DNA of 50,857 nucleotides from Selaginella moellendorffii. Its lineage: Eukaryota > Streptophyta > Lycopodiopsida > Selaginellales > Selaginellaceae. The notes under the pieces were generated by a model, which was given only the letters and a program-made list of their open reading frames with translations, had not been told where the DNA came from and ran no database searches. This document shows, piece by piece, positions 42,261 through 50,857 of this stretch; positions within the stretch are counted from its first letter, which is position 1, and the number at the start of each line of letters is the position of its first letter. A program made the translations under genes and the position numbers. The stretch lies in NCBI RefSeq assembly GCF_000143415.4, contig NW_003314286.1, positions 813,912 to 864,768 of the forward strand. The letters run 5' to 3'.

Positions 42261-43934
42261 GTCCAACCCCTACACTCTCCCTACTATACTTTTGGAGTCT
42301 CACTCACAACCTTTATAAGTTTTATTCTGGACTTAGGGACTTGTTAGCCCCAAAAATGGCATCTATGCCACTCAACCTTTGCACTTGGTCTAAATGTTGC
42401 ATGTGTTTAATCTCATGACCACCCAAAGGTACCACTGACATACCAGCCTATTACTCTAAAGCTATACCCATTCACCTTTGTCACACTGATGATCCAACAC
42501 CACCCATATCATAGTCTTGTCTCTCAAAGACTGGGCCATCCGTCCATGAGTGATCATCCCATATCCACTCGTTACCATCCTTAGGATGCCCATAGATATG
42601 GGGAATAACCTTCTCTAATATCCCTTTTTAAGTCCCCACTAAGTCCCTTTCCGTCCATGATTGTGTTCACCAACATTGCCACTGGATCAAAGCCCATAGT
42701 CCTGACCACCAAGTCCCATTGTCCTCTGGGACTTCCTCACCATGTGACTGTATCTTTAGTCGCCATACCAAAAGACTACTCCTCTTCCTTTCCACAATCT
42801 AGCACTTTGGGACAACATTTTGGAACACTGTGGCCCTATGCGAGCCTTATGGGTATTCTCCCCGCCTTCTGTCTTTGGGTGCTCTAGCCATGGACTTAGA
42901 GTGAGGTTCCATTAAGCCATGCCAGGTATCCAAGTAGATAATGCCACCCACGCTTGGACTGGGAGTATCAACCATTCAATTTCCCGGGGGAATTAGAGCC
43001 AACTCTTGAACACTTCATCAAGTTACCCCATTTGTCAGTCTGTATTCACTTTAGTCTTGGACTTCCCAATGGTTATCTCATCACCCAACATCAGGTATAA
43101 CTTTCTTGGGCCAAATTGACTCCACTGGGGTCCAACCCCCACACTCTCCCTACTATAATTTTGGAACCCTTCTATAGCCCTCCGCCCCCCTGGGGGACGA
43201 TCGCTTTAGACTTTCACCCAATAACTTATATTAGTATTCGGACTCAGACTCGGACTCAGATTTGGACTCGGACTTGGTCTTAGTCTTGGACTCGAACTCA
43301 ATCTTGGTCTCGGACTCAGTCTCGGTCTCGGTCTCGGTCTCTCAGTTTCAATCTTGATTCCATCTTGGAGTCCATCTTGGGTCTATCTCGAGTCTATCTC
43401 AAACTCCATTTTGGACTCCATTTCGGATTGCATCTCAGGTCTATCTTGGACTCCATCTTGGGTCCATCTCGAACTCCATCTCAGACTTGATCTCGGACTC
43501 CATCTCAGGTTCATTTTGGGTCCATCTCGGACTCCATCTCGGGTCCATCTTAGGTCCATCTCGGATCCATCTCAGGTTGATCTTAGACTCCATCTTGGGT
43601 CCATCTTGGGTCCATCTCAGACTCCATCTCAGGTCCATCTCAGGTCCATCTCAGGTCCATCTCAAACTCCATCTCAGGTCCATCTCAGGTCCATTTCAAA
43701 TCCATTTCGGACTCCATGTGTTAGTCATCTTGTATCCTTTTTCTATAGACTCACTTACTGTTTGCTTCATACTTGTTCTCGAGCACTTTGTTGAGAGTTG
43801 CACTCCCACTCTCAACTGTCTAAGTCGGAGCTTTTAGTCCAAATGTGTTATTCCTATTTGGCTTTCATTTCGGCCACTACCATGTGGCACCCTTTTGACT
43901 CCACTTTTAGGGTTTTGGGATTTGTGTCTTATAA
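42261..43934 (+). repeat. composite minisatellite repeat nested in element C
   Basis: The leading motif CTCCCTACTATACTTTTGGA is at about 42277, then a shortened 1-kb unit (42297-43130), a second leading motif near 43150, a GACTCG-type array (about 43220-43710) and the trailing block ending GATTTGTGTCTTATAA. On both sides the gypsy pol sequence resumes, so the element's ends can be placed to within a few bases. Compared with elements A and B, about 18 bp of host pol sequence is missing at the site. Confidence 0.82.
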
Positions 43935-43959
43935 GTTCCTGTTCCTTGTCAATCCCCCA

Positions 43960-44630
43960 AAAAGATCAAGATTTTACGTGCAAATGTCAAAGAAATATTA
44001 GAAAAAGGTGTTATTCAAAAGTTGCAAATGGGTATATGAACCTCATCTTGTGACGAAGCCTGATGGGAGTATTTATTTTTGCATTGACTATCGTCCATTA
44101 AACAAAGTGATGATCCCAAATGTGTACCTTTTTCCTCACACTACTAGTCTCTTGAATCATCTGGGGAGAAGTTGTTTATTCACCAAGCTAAATTTTGTTT
44201 TTGGGTACCAACAAGTAGCAATAACTGAAAAAAATATTCCTAAGACTGCTTTTTGTACACCATTTGGTTTATACAAATTATTAGTGATGCCATTTGGTTT
44301 CAACAATGCTTTAACGACTTTTTAGCGGATGATGGATGAGGTTCTTTGCAATATGCCAAAGGTGACTACTAACTTCATTGATGATGTCTTGATTCACTTG
44401 GAGGGACATGGGAGGAACACGTCTATGATGTTTGTAAAGTGTTAGATTGGCTACGAAACGTTGGTTTAAAGTTAAAACAGTTAAAGTGCATGTTTGGGTC
44501 CAAGGATACAACTTATCTTGGGTACCATATTTTTCGTGAGGGTTTGCAAGTTGATTCTGACAAACTTATGATTATTCTAAAGTTTCCTACTCCGAAGTGT
44601 GTGAATAATGATATGTAAAGCTTCTTGGGC
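43960..44630 (+). pseudogene. reverse transcriptase (element C)
   Basis: TKPDGSIYFCIDYRPLNKV and LFTKLNFVFGYQQV are in one frame (44008-44325). NFIDDVLIHL and the YLGYHIFREGLQ segment follow in other frames up to about 44620. Confidence 0.85.
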
Positions 44631-44654
44631 AAGGTCTAGTATCTTGGTTGTTTT

Positions 44655-45430
44655 GTGGATCATCTTTCTGATCGCACTGCACTATTGCAAGCATTGTTGA
44701 GGTCATTAACATTGTTTTTCATTTGGTATGCAGATTGTGAACGGGCATTTGTGGATCTTAAAGAGTTATTGACAATTCCTTTGATTTTGGCATATCCTAA
44801 ATACACTCAATCTTTCATTTTGCACGTGGATGATTTTGATATTAGTCTTGAAGGTGTGTTAATGCAAAAGAGCCCGAGTGTGCATAGTCAACACTATCCC
44901 ATTATATATATCAACCGTACATTACAACCGGCGAAGATGAACCACTTTATGATAGAGAATGAGTGTTTAGCAGTAGTCTGGGGTTTTGAGAAAATTCATG
45001 CATATCTACATAATTCTCGGACCTTACTAAAAGGAAATTATATTGCTGTTACTTCATTATTGAAGAACTTAGTTAGTCGTATTGCTCAGTGCACTTTAAA
45101 GCTTTAGATGATGTTGTTCATCACTTGGGGAGTTCTATGGTTAATGTTAATGCCCTTTTTTAAGTTTTTCTTCCTCCTTCACTCTCTTTTTATGTTTCTG
45201 ACAAGCCTATTGTTTTAGCACCTATGAATTTTATAGACGAGGATTTTGTGCCATTAGCAATTGTTATACTTGACGCTCAATGTCCACAAGGTACAGAGCA
45301 AAATCTATTTTCTTTTGATGAGGTTCATGAGGCTCAAAAAATTAAGCCATGGATTCAAAACCTTCGAAAAAGGTTTGAAAATCCTATATCACTTGTTGAT
45401 GACTTGCCATTCTTGCATTTACATTCTTAA
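44655..45430 (+). pseudogene. RNase H and linker (element C)
   Basis: FILHVDDFDISLEGVLMQ and ENECLAVVWGFEKIHAYL are RNase H. From 45224, NFIDEDFVPLAIVILDAQCP continues the linker known from element B and stops at 45430 close to the break. Confidence 0.82.
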
Positions 45431-45443
45431 TATCACCTTAAAG

Positions 45444-46005
45444 ACATTTTCAATATCAAAAGAAATATTTTAAATCAGAATAAGGTTTTTAAAGCTCACA
45501 TGAAAAACATAATTATGTTTTTAATCTTTAAACAAGTATTTGTATACTAGTTAGAAAAACATTATCCACATTAACTCGGTTATTTTCATTGACTTAGATT
45601 TTAAATCAATGTTGTGGAGCATAAAAAAAATCTAAATCACCATTGCTTGGAGTGAATATTGCTAGAAGAAAAATCCACTATAAAAGCATCTCCCAAAGAA
45701 GTACACAAAGTTGACTAAGGTAAATAAACTTAAATTACATGTTTTCAGGGTTTATTAGCATACAACTATTATCTACCTATACTCACTGGGTAACATTATA
45801 AAATGACATAAAACCACATAATACGCTAATAACTGCTAAATATTGATAGATAAATAAAAGTGAAGAATATTTGACATATGAGTTCTTGTAGTACTTAGGA
45901 TAAACCATTACAGAAATATTGACAAAACTTGGTGTATAATTATAAATAATTATGCTTTAATTTGTCAATCAACAGAAATTATTGTCTATTTTATAATTTA
46001 TTTTC
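45444..46005. other. AT-rich, non-retroelement DNA
   Basis: No similarity to elements A or B is seen after 45443. No ORF of note. It forms the 3' flank of the lectin-like ORF. Confidence 0.5.
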
Positions 46006-46854
46006 TTAACATAAAGAATGAGAACTTAATTCCCACCATATTTTATTTGGAAATTGTACAGTAGAAATTACCAAATTACAATCATTCTGAACAGTAAAGT
46101 AATAAAGATTTAAGGAACTTATATCTTGAGGATAAACTGAATTAGTTCTCCAAATTATTTGGTAATTATTATATAAAAAGCAAATACCATTAGTTTGAAA
46201 TTCTAATACACAAGATACATTAACATTTTGTGATGTATGTGACTCCCAAATTTGAGTCTTCTGGAAATAAAGAACAAGATTACAATCTTTTTTTAACAAT
46301 AAAATATCTTTTTCATTAGGAGAGACTAAAAAGTTACCACTATAAAGAATCATAGGACTAATAAGTGTATTAGATTCAAGAATGCATAAATATAAACCAC
46401 CAAACAGTTTACTTTTTTGAAGAAGTTCTTCCCGGTTTTCTAGCTCATATTGTATGAAATAACCACTATTTTCATTTAGAAAAAAATCATAAAGATGTAG
46501 ATTAAGAATACTTATATATGGATATAAAAGTCTTTCAAAACCAGATTTTAAATTTATTCCCTTTGTTTTTACCACTGTCTCACTTATAGAGCATTGGTAT
46601 TTTGATTTAATTTCTATATTTACAATTCCACATGAAACACTAACAGATCCTCCATCTCCATAAGTACGAGAATAATCTTCTTTGTGGTTAATTTTATTTA
46701 TTAAATCTGTAATTAAGCCAATAACTTTTACCATATCTTGTGCATTTAATATTCTGGCCCTTCCAAATTTCAAATTTAGTGGAGCAATAGTTTCTTTAAA
46801 ATAGAAAAATACAAGTACTAGTAAAACTATAAATATTTTAACTATGATAGCCAT
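46006..46854 (-). CDS. secreted B-lectin (GNA-like) domain protein
   Basis: An uninterrupted 282-codon ORF. Residues 1-24 look like a signal peptide (Met, one Lys, then Ile/Val/Leu/Phe). About 25-150 is a domain I do not recognise (GDGGSVSVSCGIVNIEIKSK). About 160-282 resembles a bulb-type mannose-binding lectin: DILLLKKDCNLVLYFQKTQI, then IWRTNS, then FTVQNDCNLVISTV. The QxDxNxVxY sugar-site signature survives as KKDCNLVLY and QNDCNLVIS; a middle copy is degenerate. It would be exported and may bind mannose-type sugars. TATATAGG lies about 35 bp upstream of the ATG. It is AT-rich, intronless, antisense to and flanked by gypsy fragments. An intact frame this long in such AT-rich DNA suggests recent or present function. 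Family assignment is moderately sure; expression is unknown. Confidence 0.62.
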   Translation of the reverse strand: MAIIVKIFIVLLVLVFFYFKETIAPLNLKFGRARILNAQDMVKVIGLITDLINKINHKEDYSRTYGDGGSVSVSCGIVNIEIKSKYQCSISETVVKTKGINLKSGFERLLYPYISILNLHLYDFFLNENSGYFIQYELENREELLQKSKLFGGLYLCILESNTLISPMILYSGNFLVSPNEKDILLLKKDCNLVLYFQKTQIWESHTSQNVNVSCVLEFQTNGICFLYNNYQIIWRTNSVYPQDISSLNLYYFTVQNDCNLVISTVQFPNKIWWELSSHSLC

Positions 46855-47367
46855 TATATCTTAGTACCTTTTGTGTTAAAACCTATATATTACATTTATA
46901 AGCTTTTGCTGTTTGGAAGTTTCTAAAAATAGAATAATACTATTGTTAACATATATATTAATATTTCTAATTCGTGATATGACCTAGGATCCTAATTATA
47001 ATTTTATATTCTTGAAATGAAGAAGCCTATGTTTATTATTAATAAACCTTTCGAATGAAGAAAACTTGAATTTACAAGTGAAATATTACCTCACTATATT
47101 GAATTTTATATTCTTGTAAACAACAGTTAACACTTAATACAATCCCTTGAAATTGAATAGAAATGCATATACTTTGCACCATATGATAGCTTTATAATAA
47201 TATTAGTATTGCCCAATAAATGCACAGTGAATATAAAAACAAAAACGTTTATACAGCTTTTTGAATATATTAGAACATCCAGGCATAAGTAATAATAAAT
47301 ATTTTTAATAAAGTATGCAAATATAATCTTAAATATGAATATTAGATGTAAATTATTATTTGGAAAG
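46855..47367. other. AT-rich, probable upstream region of the lectin-like ORF
   Basis: Contains the TATA-like sequence near 46882-46890. The 82-residue minus ORF at 47127-47375 has no recognisable features and runs into the retroelement, so I do not accept it. Confidence 0.4.
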
Positions 47368-47625
47368 TCACGCAAGTAATGGAGGGACCTTGCATGAATA
47401 AATTAGTGACCCTATCTTTCTTTATCAAAGGGTTTACCTTCTCTTGATGACGTTCGTGAGACTTAAAAGCTTGAGGCATGCATTCGAAAGCTTTGAAATG
47501 GGTTTAAGAATCTTGCATCATTTGCTTATAATTTGTTATTCCGACATTCACATTCTCAATATCATCTTAAATACTGCTTTTTTTATTTTGTGGGGATGGA
47601 TCATGATGATCCTTTATAGCTGGTA

Positions 47626-48400
47626 ATGCCTTTTGTCTTTATTCCATGGTTTTTTTATGCCTACCATGATTTTCCTATTTTAGGCGGGTATATAGGACAT
47701 CGTTGTATGACCAAGAAGCGACACAAATCTTTCTATCAGTTAGAAATGCGACATAATGTTATCCAATATGTGCGTAACTGCGTTTGGTGCCAAATTCGTA
47801 ATACTCCCCCTAATGCTGCAGAAGGATGGTTAGAATCAATTGCAATTTCCCATTTGTTTGAGTTGGTGGAGTTAACATTATGGGACTTTTTCCATGATCG
47901 ATTATTAGCAATGAATATGTTATTATTGCTTTTGATTATTTGACTCATTGGGTGGAAGTTGGTACTTTTGCTAGTGCCTCTGCGACTGCTGTTGGATACT
48001 TTTTCCTTAATCAAGTGGTATTCTAGCATTTTTGTTTAGAGCAGATTCTTTAGGATAATGGTCCCGCATTTATGGCTGAGGCATTTCATGTTTTGACATC
48101 TCAATTGGATATACACCACACTTTCATGAGTGCTTATCATCCATAGTCAGATGGTTTGGTGAAATGACTCGTTCGGACATTCAAAAGAATGATCACAAAG
48201 TATGTCAACTTTCAACATTCAGATTGGGATGGTTATTTACTGTTTCTTCAGTATACATATGTCACAAGGGTGTAGAGTTCTATTAGTGCTTCACCATATA
48301 AATTCCTGTATGGTCATGATCCAATATTACCAACGGAGCTGGGTTTACCTTCGTGATTGCCACAAGCTGCTGATGCTAGGCCATGGGATTAATATTTGAC
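47626..48400 (+). pseudogene. integrase (fragment D)
   Basis: YAYHDFPILGGYIGHRCMTK (zinc region) and VWCQIRNTPPNAAEGW are visible in one frame (47626-47943). Catalytic-core segments matching LSDNGPAF and the GLPS region follow but are broken by several stops. Confidence 0.82.
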
Positions 48401-48818
48401 AAACATTCTTCCACTTATCCAAGCAGAGTCTGCTGAATAGTTAGGCCATATATAAGTAAGACAACAATGGTGTCACAACTCTTATCATCGTTCACATGTG
48501 GAGTACAAAGTGGATAGTCCATTTTCCTCATCTTCTGGTATATGGTTTATCTAAAGGGCTTCTTGCTCAGTGAAAAGGACTGTATCGAGTGTTGTGGCAA
48601 GTTAGACTACAAGTTTATAAGGTTTGGCATGACGTTTAATAGGCCGATCCTCTAGAAATTGTATATGTGTAGTGGTTGAAACACTTCATACAAAGGGATC
48701 ATGAACAATTGATACCACTTACAAATCCACTAATGCCTCCTTTTGACATTCCTCTAAATCCCAACCCATCTATAAGAGAATCCTGATAGTTTTCTATTAT
48801 TCCGAAAAGAGGGGATGA

Positions 48819-48994
48819 TGTGAGGTTTAAGTGTATGGCTACAATACTATATATTAATATTAGTATAGTGGGACTTTAATAATTGTCATATTGGTTTCAA
48901 TCCAGACCACTAGCTCCTGTATATAAACTAAGGTGTTTAGCCTAATTGATATGCACATTTTTCATATTCCCTTTCCATATTCTAGGCATTTACA
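48819..48994 (+). repeat. 3' LTR of fragment D (176 bp)
   Basis: Starts TGTGAGGTTTAAGTGTATGG after the purine tract AAAAGAGGGGATGA and ends CTAGGCATTTACA. CAATT follows at 48995-48999, the same five bases as at 40243-40247 before the LTR of element C. Confidence 0.88.
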
Positions 48995-48999
48995 CAATT

Positions 49000-50213
49000 A
49001 AAATTTCTTCCTTATTTCTCTAGATTATTTTAATTTAATTAACTCAATATTTTAATTATGTTATGTTCAGAACTTTTTAAACAAAACCTACCTTATACAT
49101 AAATTTGAGATATATATATATATGAAAAATATATTTGTTTATCAATATAATTGAAATATATTACATGCTATTAAACAATTATTATATTTTTAATTTATTA
49201 CTTTATTCGAAATTTTAATTCAAAAATAAAGACCAAGATATCTATAACAAGTAAATATATAAATTTGGTGACTAACAACTAATTACAAGGTAAAACCATA
49301 TTTATATAGTAATAGAAAATCCACATTTAAAATGATTATAGTTTATAAATTATTTTATAAATCTAAAAAACACATTTTAAACATTTTAAAATAGTTTTGT
49401 GATCACTATTTCTAATTTTAAAGTAAAAATAGTTTTAAAGTTTAGTTTTTACAAACAAGTTATTAACTTTAATGATAAAGTTTAACCGCTATTTTTATAC
49501 CACAAAAACATATTTTTCAATGATAATTGATAAATAATGAGAGTGTTCTCAGTAAAAAAGTATAATTTATTATATGTATGTATTATATTTTTTTTATAAA
49601 TCTAAATTAAACAGCCACTATCATGTAACTTAATTAATATCTAAATTCTAAAATACTTCGAAATCATAAGTTTTAAAACTTTATTTGTATGCTTTTATAA
49701 TGAATAATTTTCAGAATTGCCATGCTTATGTATATGAAATAAAATTCTATATTAAATAAATATTTATTTGTTATTTGTATCTTCCATGATTTTTTAATCT
49801 TTCTATGATAAATTTAATTGATCCAAAAGAAGGACAATCTAAAAACATTATGCAAATTCTATTTTTATTTTTATTTTTGATATATATTTATTTAAATATG
49901 TATAACATATCAATAAAAATCAACTATTGAAGTAATTTGACATATATTTTTTAATAAAAATTACACTTCTATTATTATAGCTAAAATATTTTATTGTATA
50001 TTTCAATTTTCTAAATATTAATACAAAATATTATAGAATACAATTTCACGCAGTACTTTTAAATGTTGTTGCAATTAGTAGATCTCAATTGGTATAATGT
50101 TAAAAATATATATATAATGATTTTTTAATGACTGCTTTACAGAACTCATTTAAATAAAAAATATAAATCAAAACATATCAAAAGCTACTTATTCGATCAT
50201 TGTAGAGAGATTT
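49000..50213. other. 1.2 kb AT-rich, no gene
   Basis: Simple AT-rich sequence with (TA)n stretches. It includes the 3' flank of the cis-prenyltransferase gene. Nothing coding or structured is recognised. Confidence 0.55.
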
Positions 50214-50857
50214 CTATTTGTTTTGGTGCCTCCCGAAACGTCTATCCCTCTCTTGATACTCGGCCAGTGCCACCCGGTACTCATTCTCTCCAAAATCCGG
50301 CCATAGCTCGGGCACAAACACGAGCTCCGTGTAGGCCAGCTGCCAGAGCATGAAGTTACTCAGCCTCTTCTCGCCGCTTGTCCGGATCAGCAAGTCCGGA
50401 TCGCTGATTTCCTCGTCCCAAGTCGTGAGGAGCTTGCTCTCCAATTTGGACTCATCAATCTCGTCGAGATCAACACTCCCCCGCTGGACTTCCGCCGCCA
50501 CAGCCTTGCAAGCCTGGACCAAGTCCTGTCGACCACTGTAGCTTAATCCCACCACCAGCTTGAGACCTTTGTTGTGGCGCGTTCGCTCCTGGATTTGACA
50601 CGCCAGCAAGCGTAGAGTGCCTGGAAGCCTGGACAGATCTCCAATGAAATGGACACAAATTCCCTTCCTGAGAGAAAAATGCAAAAGAAGAAACAAGAAG
50701 CTTATAGCTGTGAAGAAGTCATATATGAATGATAGAGTTCTAGCTTCCAATCACGAGAAACACTAGGAAAAGAAACTAGAGACTTACGTGAAGATGTTCA
50801 TGGAGTCCTCCGAGATCACTCTCTCGAACAGTTGCATCAGGAACTGGATTTCAATCT
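50214..50857 (-). CDS. cis-prenyltransferase (UPP synthase family), 3' part
   Basis: These enzymes add isopentenyl diphosphate units in cis to make dolichol-type or other polyprenyl diphosphates. Two exons are visible: 50857-50788 (cut by the window edge; FLMQLFERVISEDSMNIFT) and 50667-50214, joined across a 120-bp intron that completes a Thr codon. SYSGRQDLVQACKAVA is the family's third conserved region. DPDLLIRTSGEKRLSNFMLW and YTELVFVPELWPDFGE are the fifth, with the RTSGE Arg/Ser/Glu residues that bind IPP. The protein ends 16 residues after the WPDFGE motif block. The first conserved Asp and FSTENW regions lie beyond the edge, so activity and any transit peptide cannot be judged. Plastid or ER types remain possible. 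Confidence 0.9.

Larger units (their letters stand above)
40247..45443 (+). mobile_element. Ty3/gypsy element C: 5' LTR to RNase H/linker, decayed, with nested insertion
   Basis: Same family as A and B. The 5' LTR is at 40247-40410, putative PBS at 40411-40429, gag remnant about 40.9-41.5 kb, protease at 41.6-42.2 kb. A composite repeat interrupts pol at 42261-43934. RT follows at 43.94-44.63 kb and RNase H plus linker at 44.65-45.44 kb. Homology stops near 45443, in the linker before the integrase. Stops and AT drift are abundant. Confidence 0.9.
47368..48994 (+). mobile_element. Ty3/gypsy fragment D: gag end joined to integrase, with 3' LTR
   Basis: 47368-47435 matches the gag/protease junction of elements A and C (GCAAGTAATGGAGGGACCTTG). 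It jumps at about 47437 into the RNase H/integrase linker (CTCTTGATGACGTTCGTGAG), then the integrase and C-terminal module, and the 3' LTR at 48819-48994. It is therefore an internally deleted, 5'-truncated copy. All frames are broken. Confidence 0.88.

Noticed and set aside
1-50857. CRISPR array or prokaryotic operon
   Set aside because: No spacer-repeat array; genes are intron-rich and plant-like, and the short tandem repeats have no unique spacers.

Overview
The window looks like nuclear DNA of a land plant with very small introns, most likely a lycophyte of the Selaginella type. This is an inference. The basis is plant-specific families (a CIPK kinase with a NAF motif, a SEUSS-type corepressor, an Agenet protein, a plant-type cis-prenyltransferase) and conserved genes cut by many introns of only about 45-90 bp. 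A compact gene island sits between two large tracts of repeats and retrotransposons.

Layout. 1-9.8 kb: no convincing host gene; a composite repeat family built on GGACTC-type minisatellite arrays in both orientations, plus one complete miniature LTR retrotransposon (TRIM, 2161-2833). 10.1-13.5 kb: 5'-truncated Ty3/gypsy element A. 13.5-20.4 kb: mixed, with two unidentified coding fragments, an internally deleted hAT transposon with intact ends (15764-16926), a damaged F-box gene (16970-18364) and AT-rich DNA. 20.4-25.4 kb: nearly full-length but decayed gypsy element B on the minus strand. 26.1-39.7 kb: the gene island. 40.2-49.0 kb: two pieces of the same gypsy family (C and D), a nested composite repeat, and between them AT-rich DNA with an intact secreted B-lectin-like ORF. 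49.0-50.2 kb: AT-rich and empty. 50.2 kb to the right edge: the 3' part of a cis-prenyltransferase gene.

Gene island. An Agenet-domain gene (-) diverges from a SEUSS-like LIM-domain-binding corepressor (+). A CIPK (+) with an upstream ORF in its leader follows. An NC2-alpha (DRAP1) homologue (-) then sits head to head with a second histone-fold gene of the NF-YC/POLE4 class (+), sharing a 313-bp promoter. That gene runs tail to tail into an M18 aspartyl aminopeptidase (-), with the two stop codons overlapping. Exon models were built by hand from GT-AG (once GC-AG) sites, reading-frame continuity and family similarity; each complete model closes in frame.

Most notable: the paired histone-fold genes with a PIP-box-like tail on one of them; TAGGGTTT telo-boxes butted directly against two start codons and also present in the gypsy LTR promoter; the complete TRIM with a perfect Pol III B-box match next to its primer-binding site; the lectin-like ORF between gypsy fragments; and the six-frame-open minisatellite composite element.
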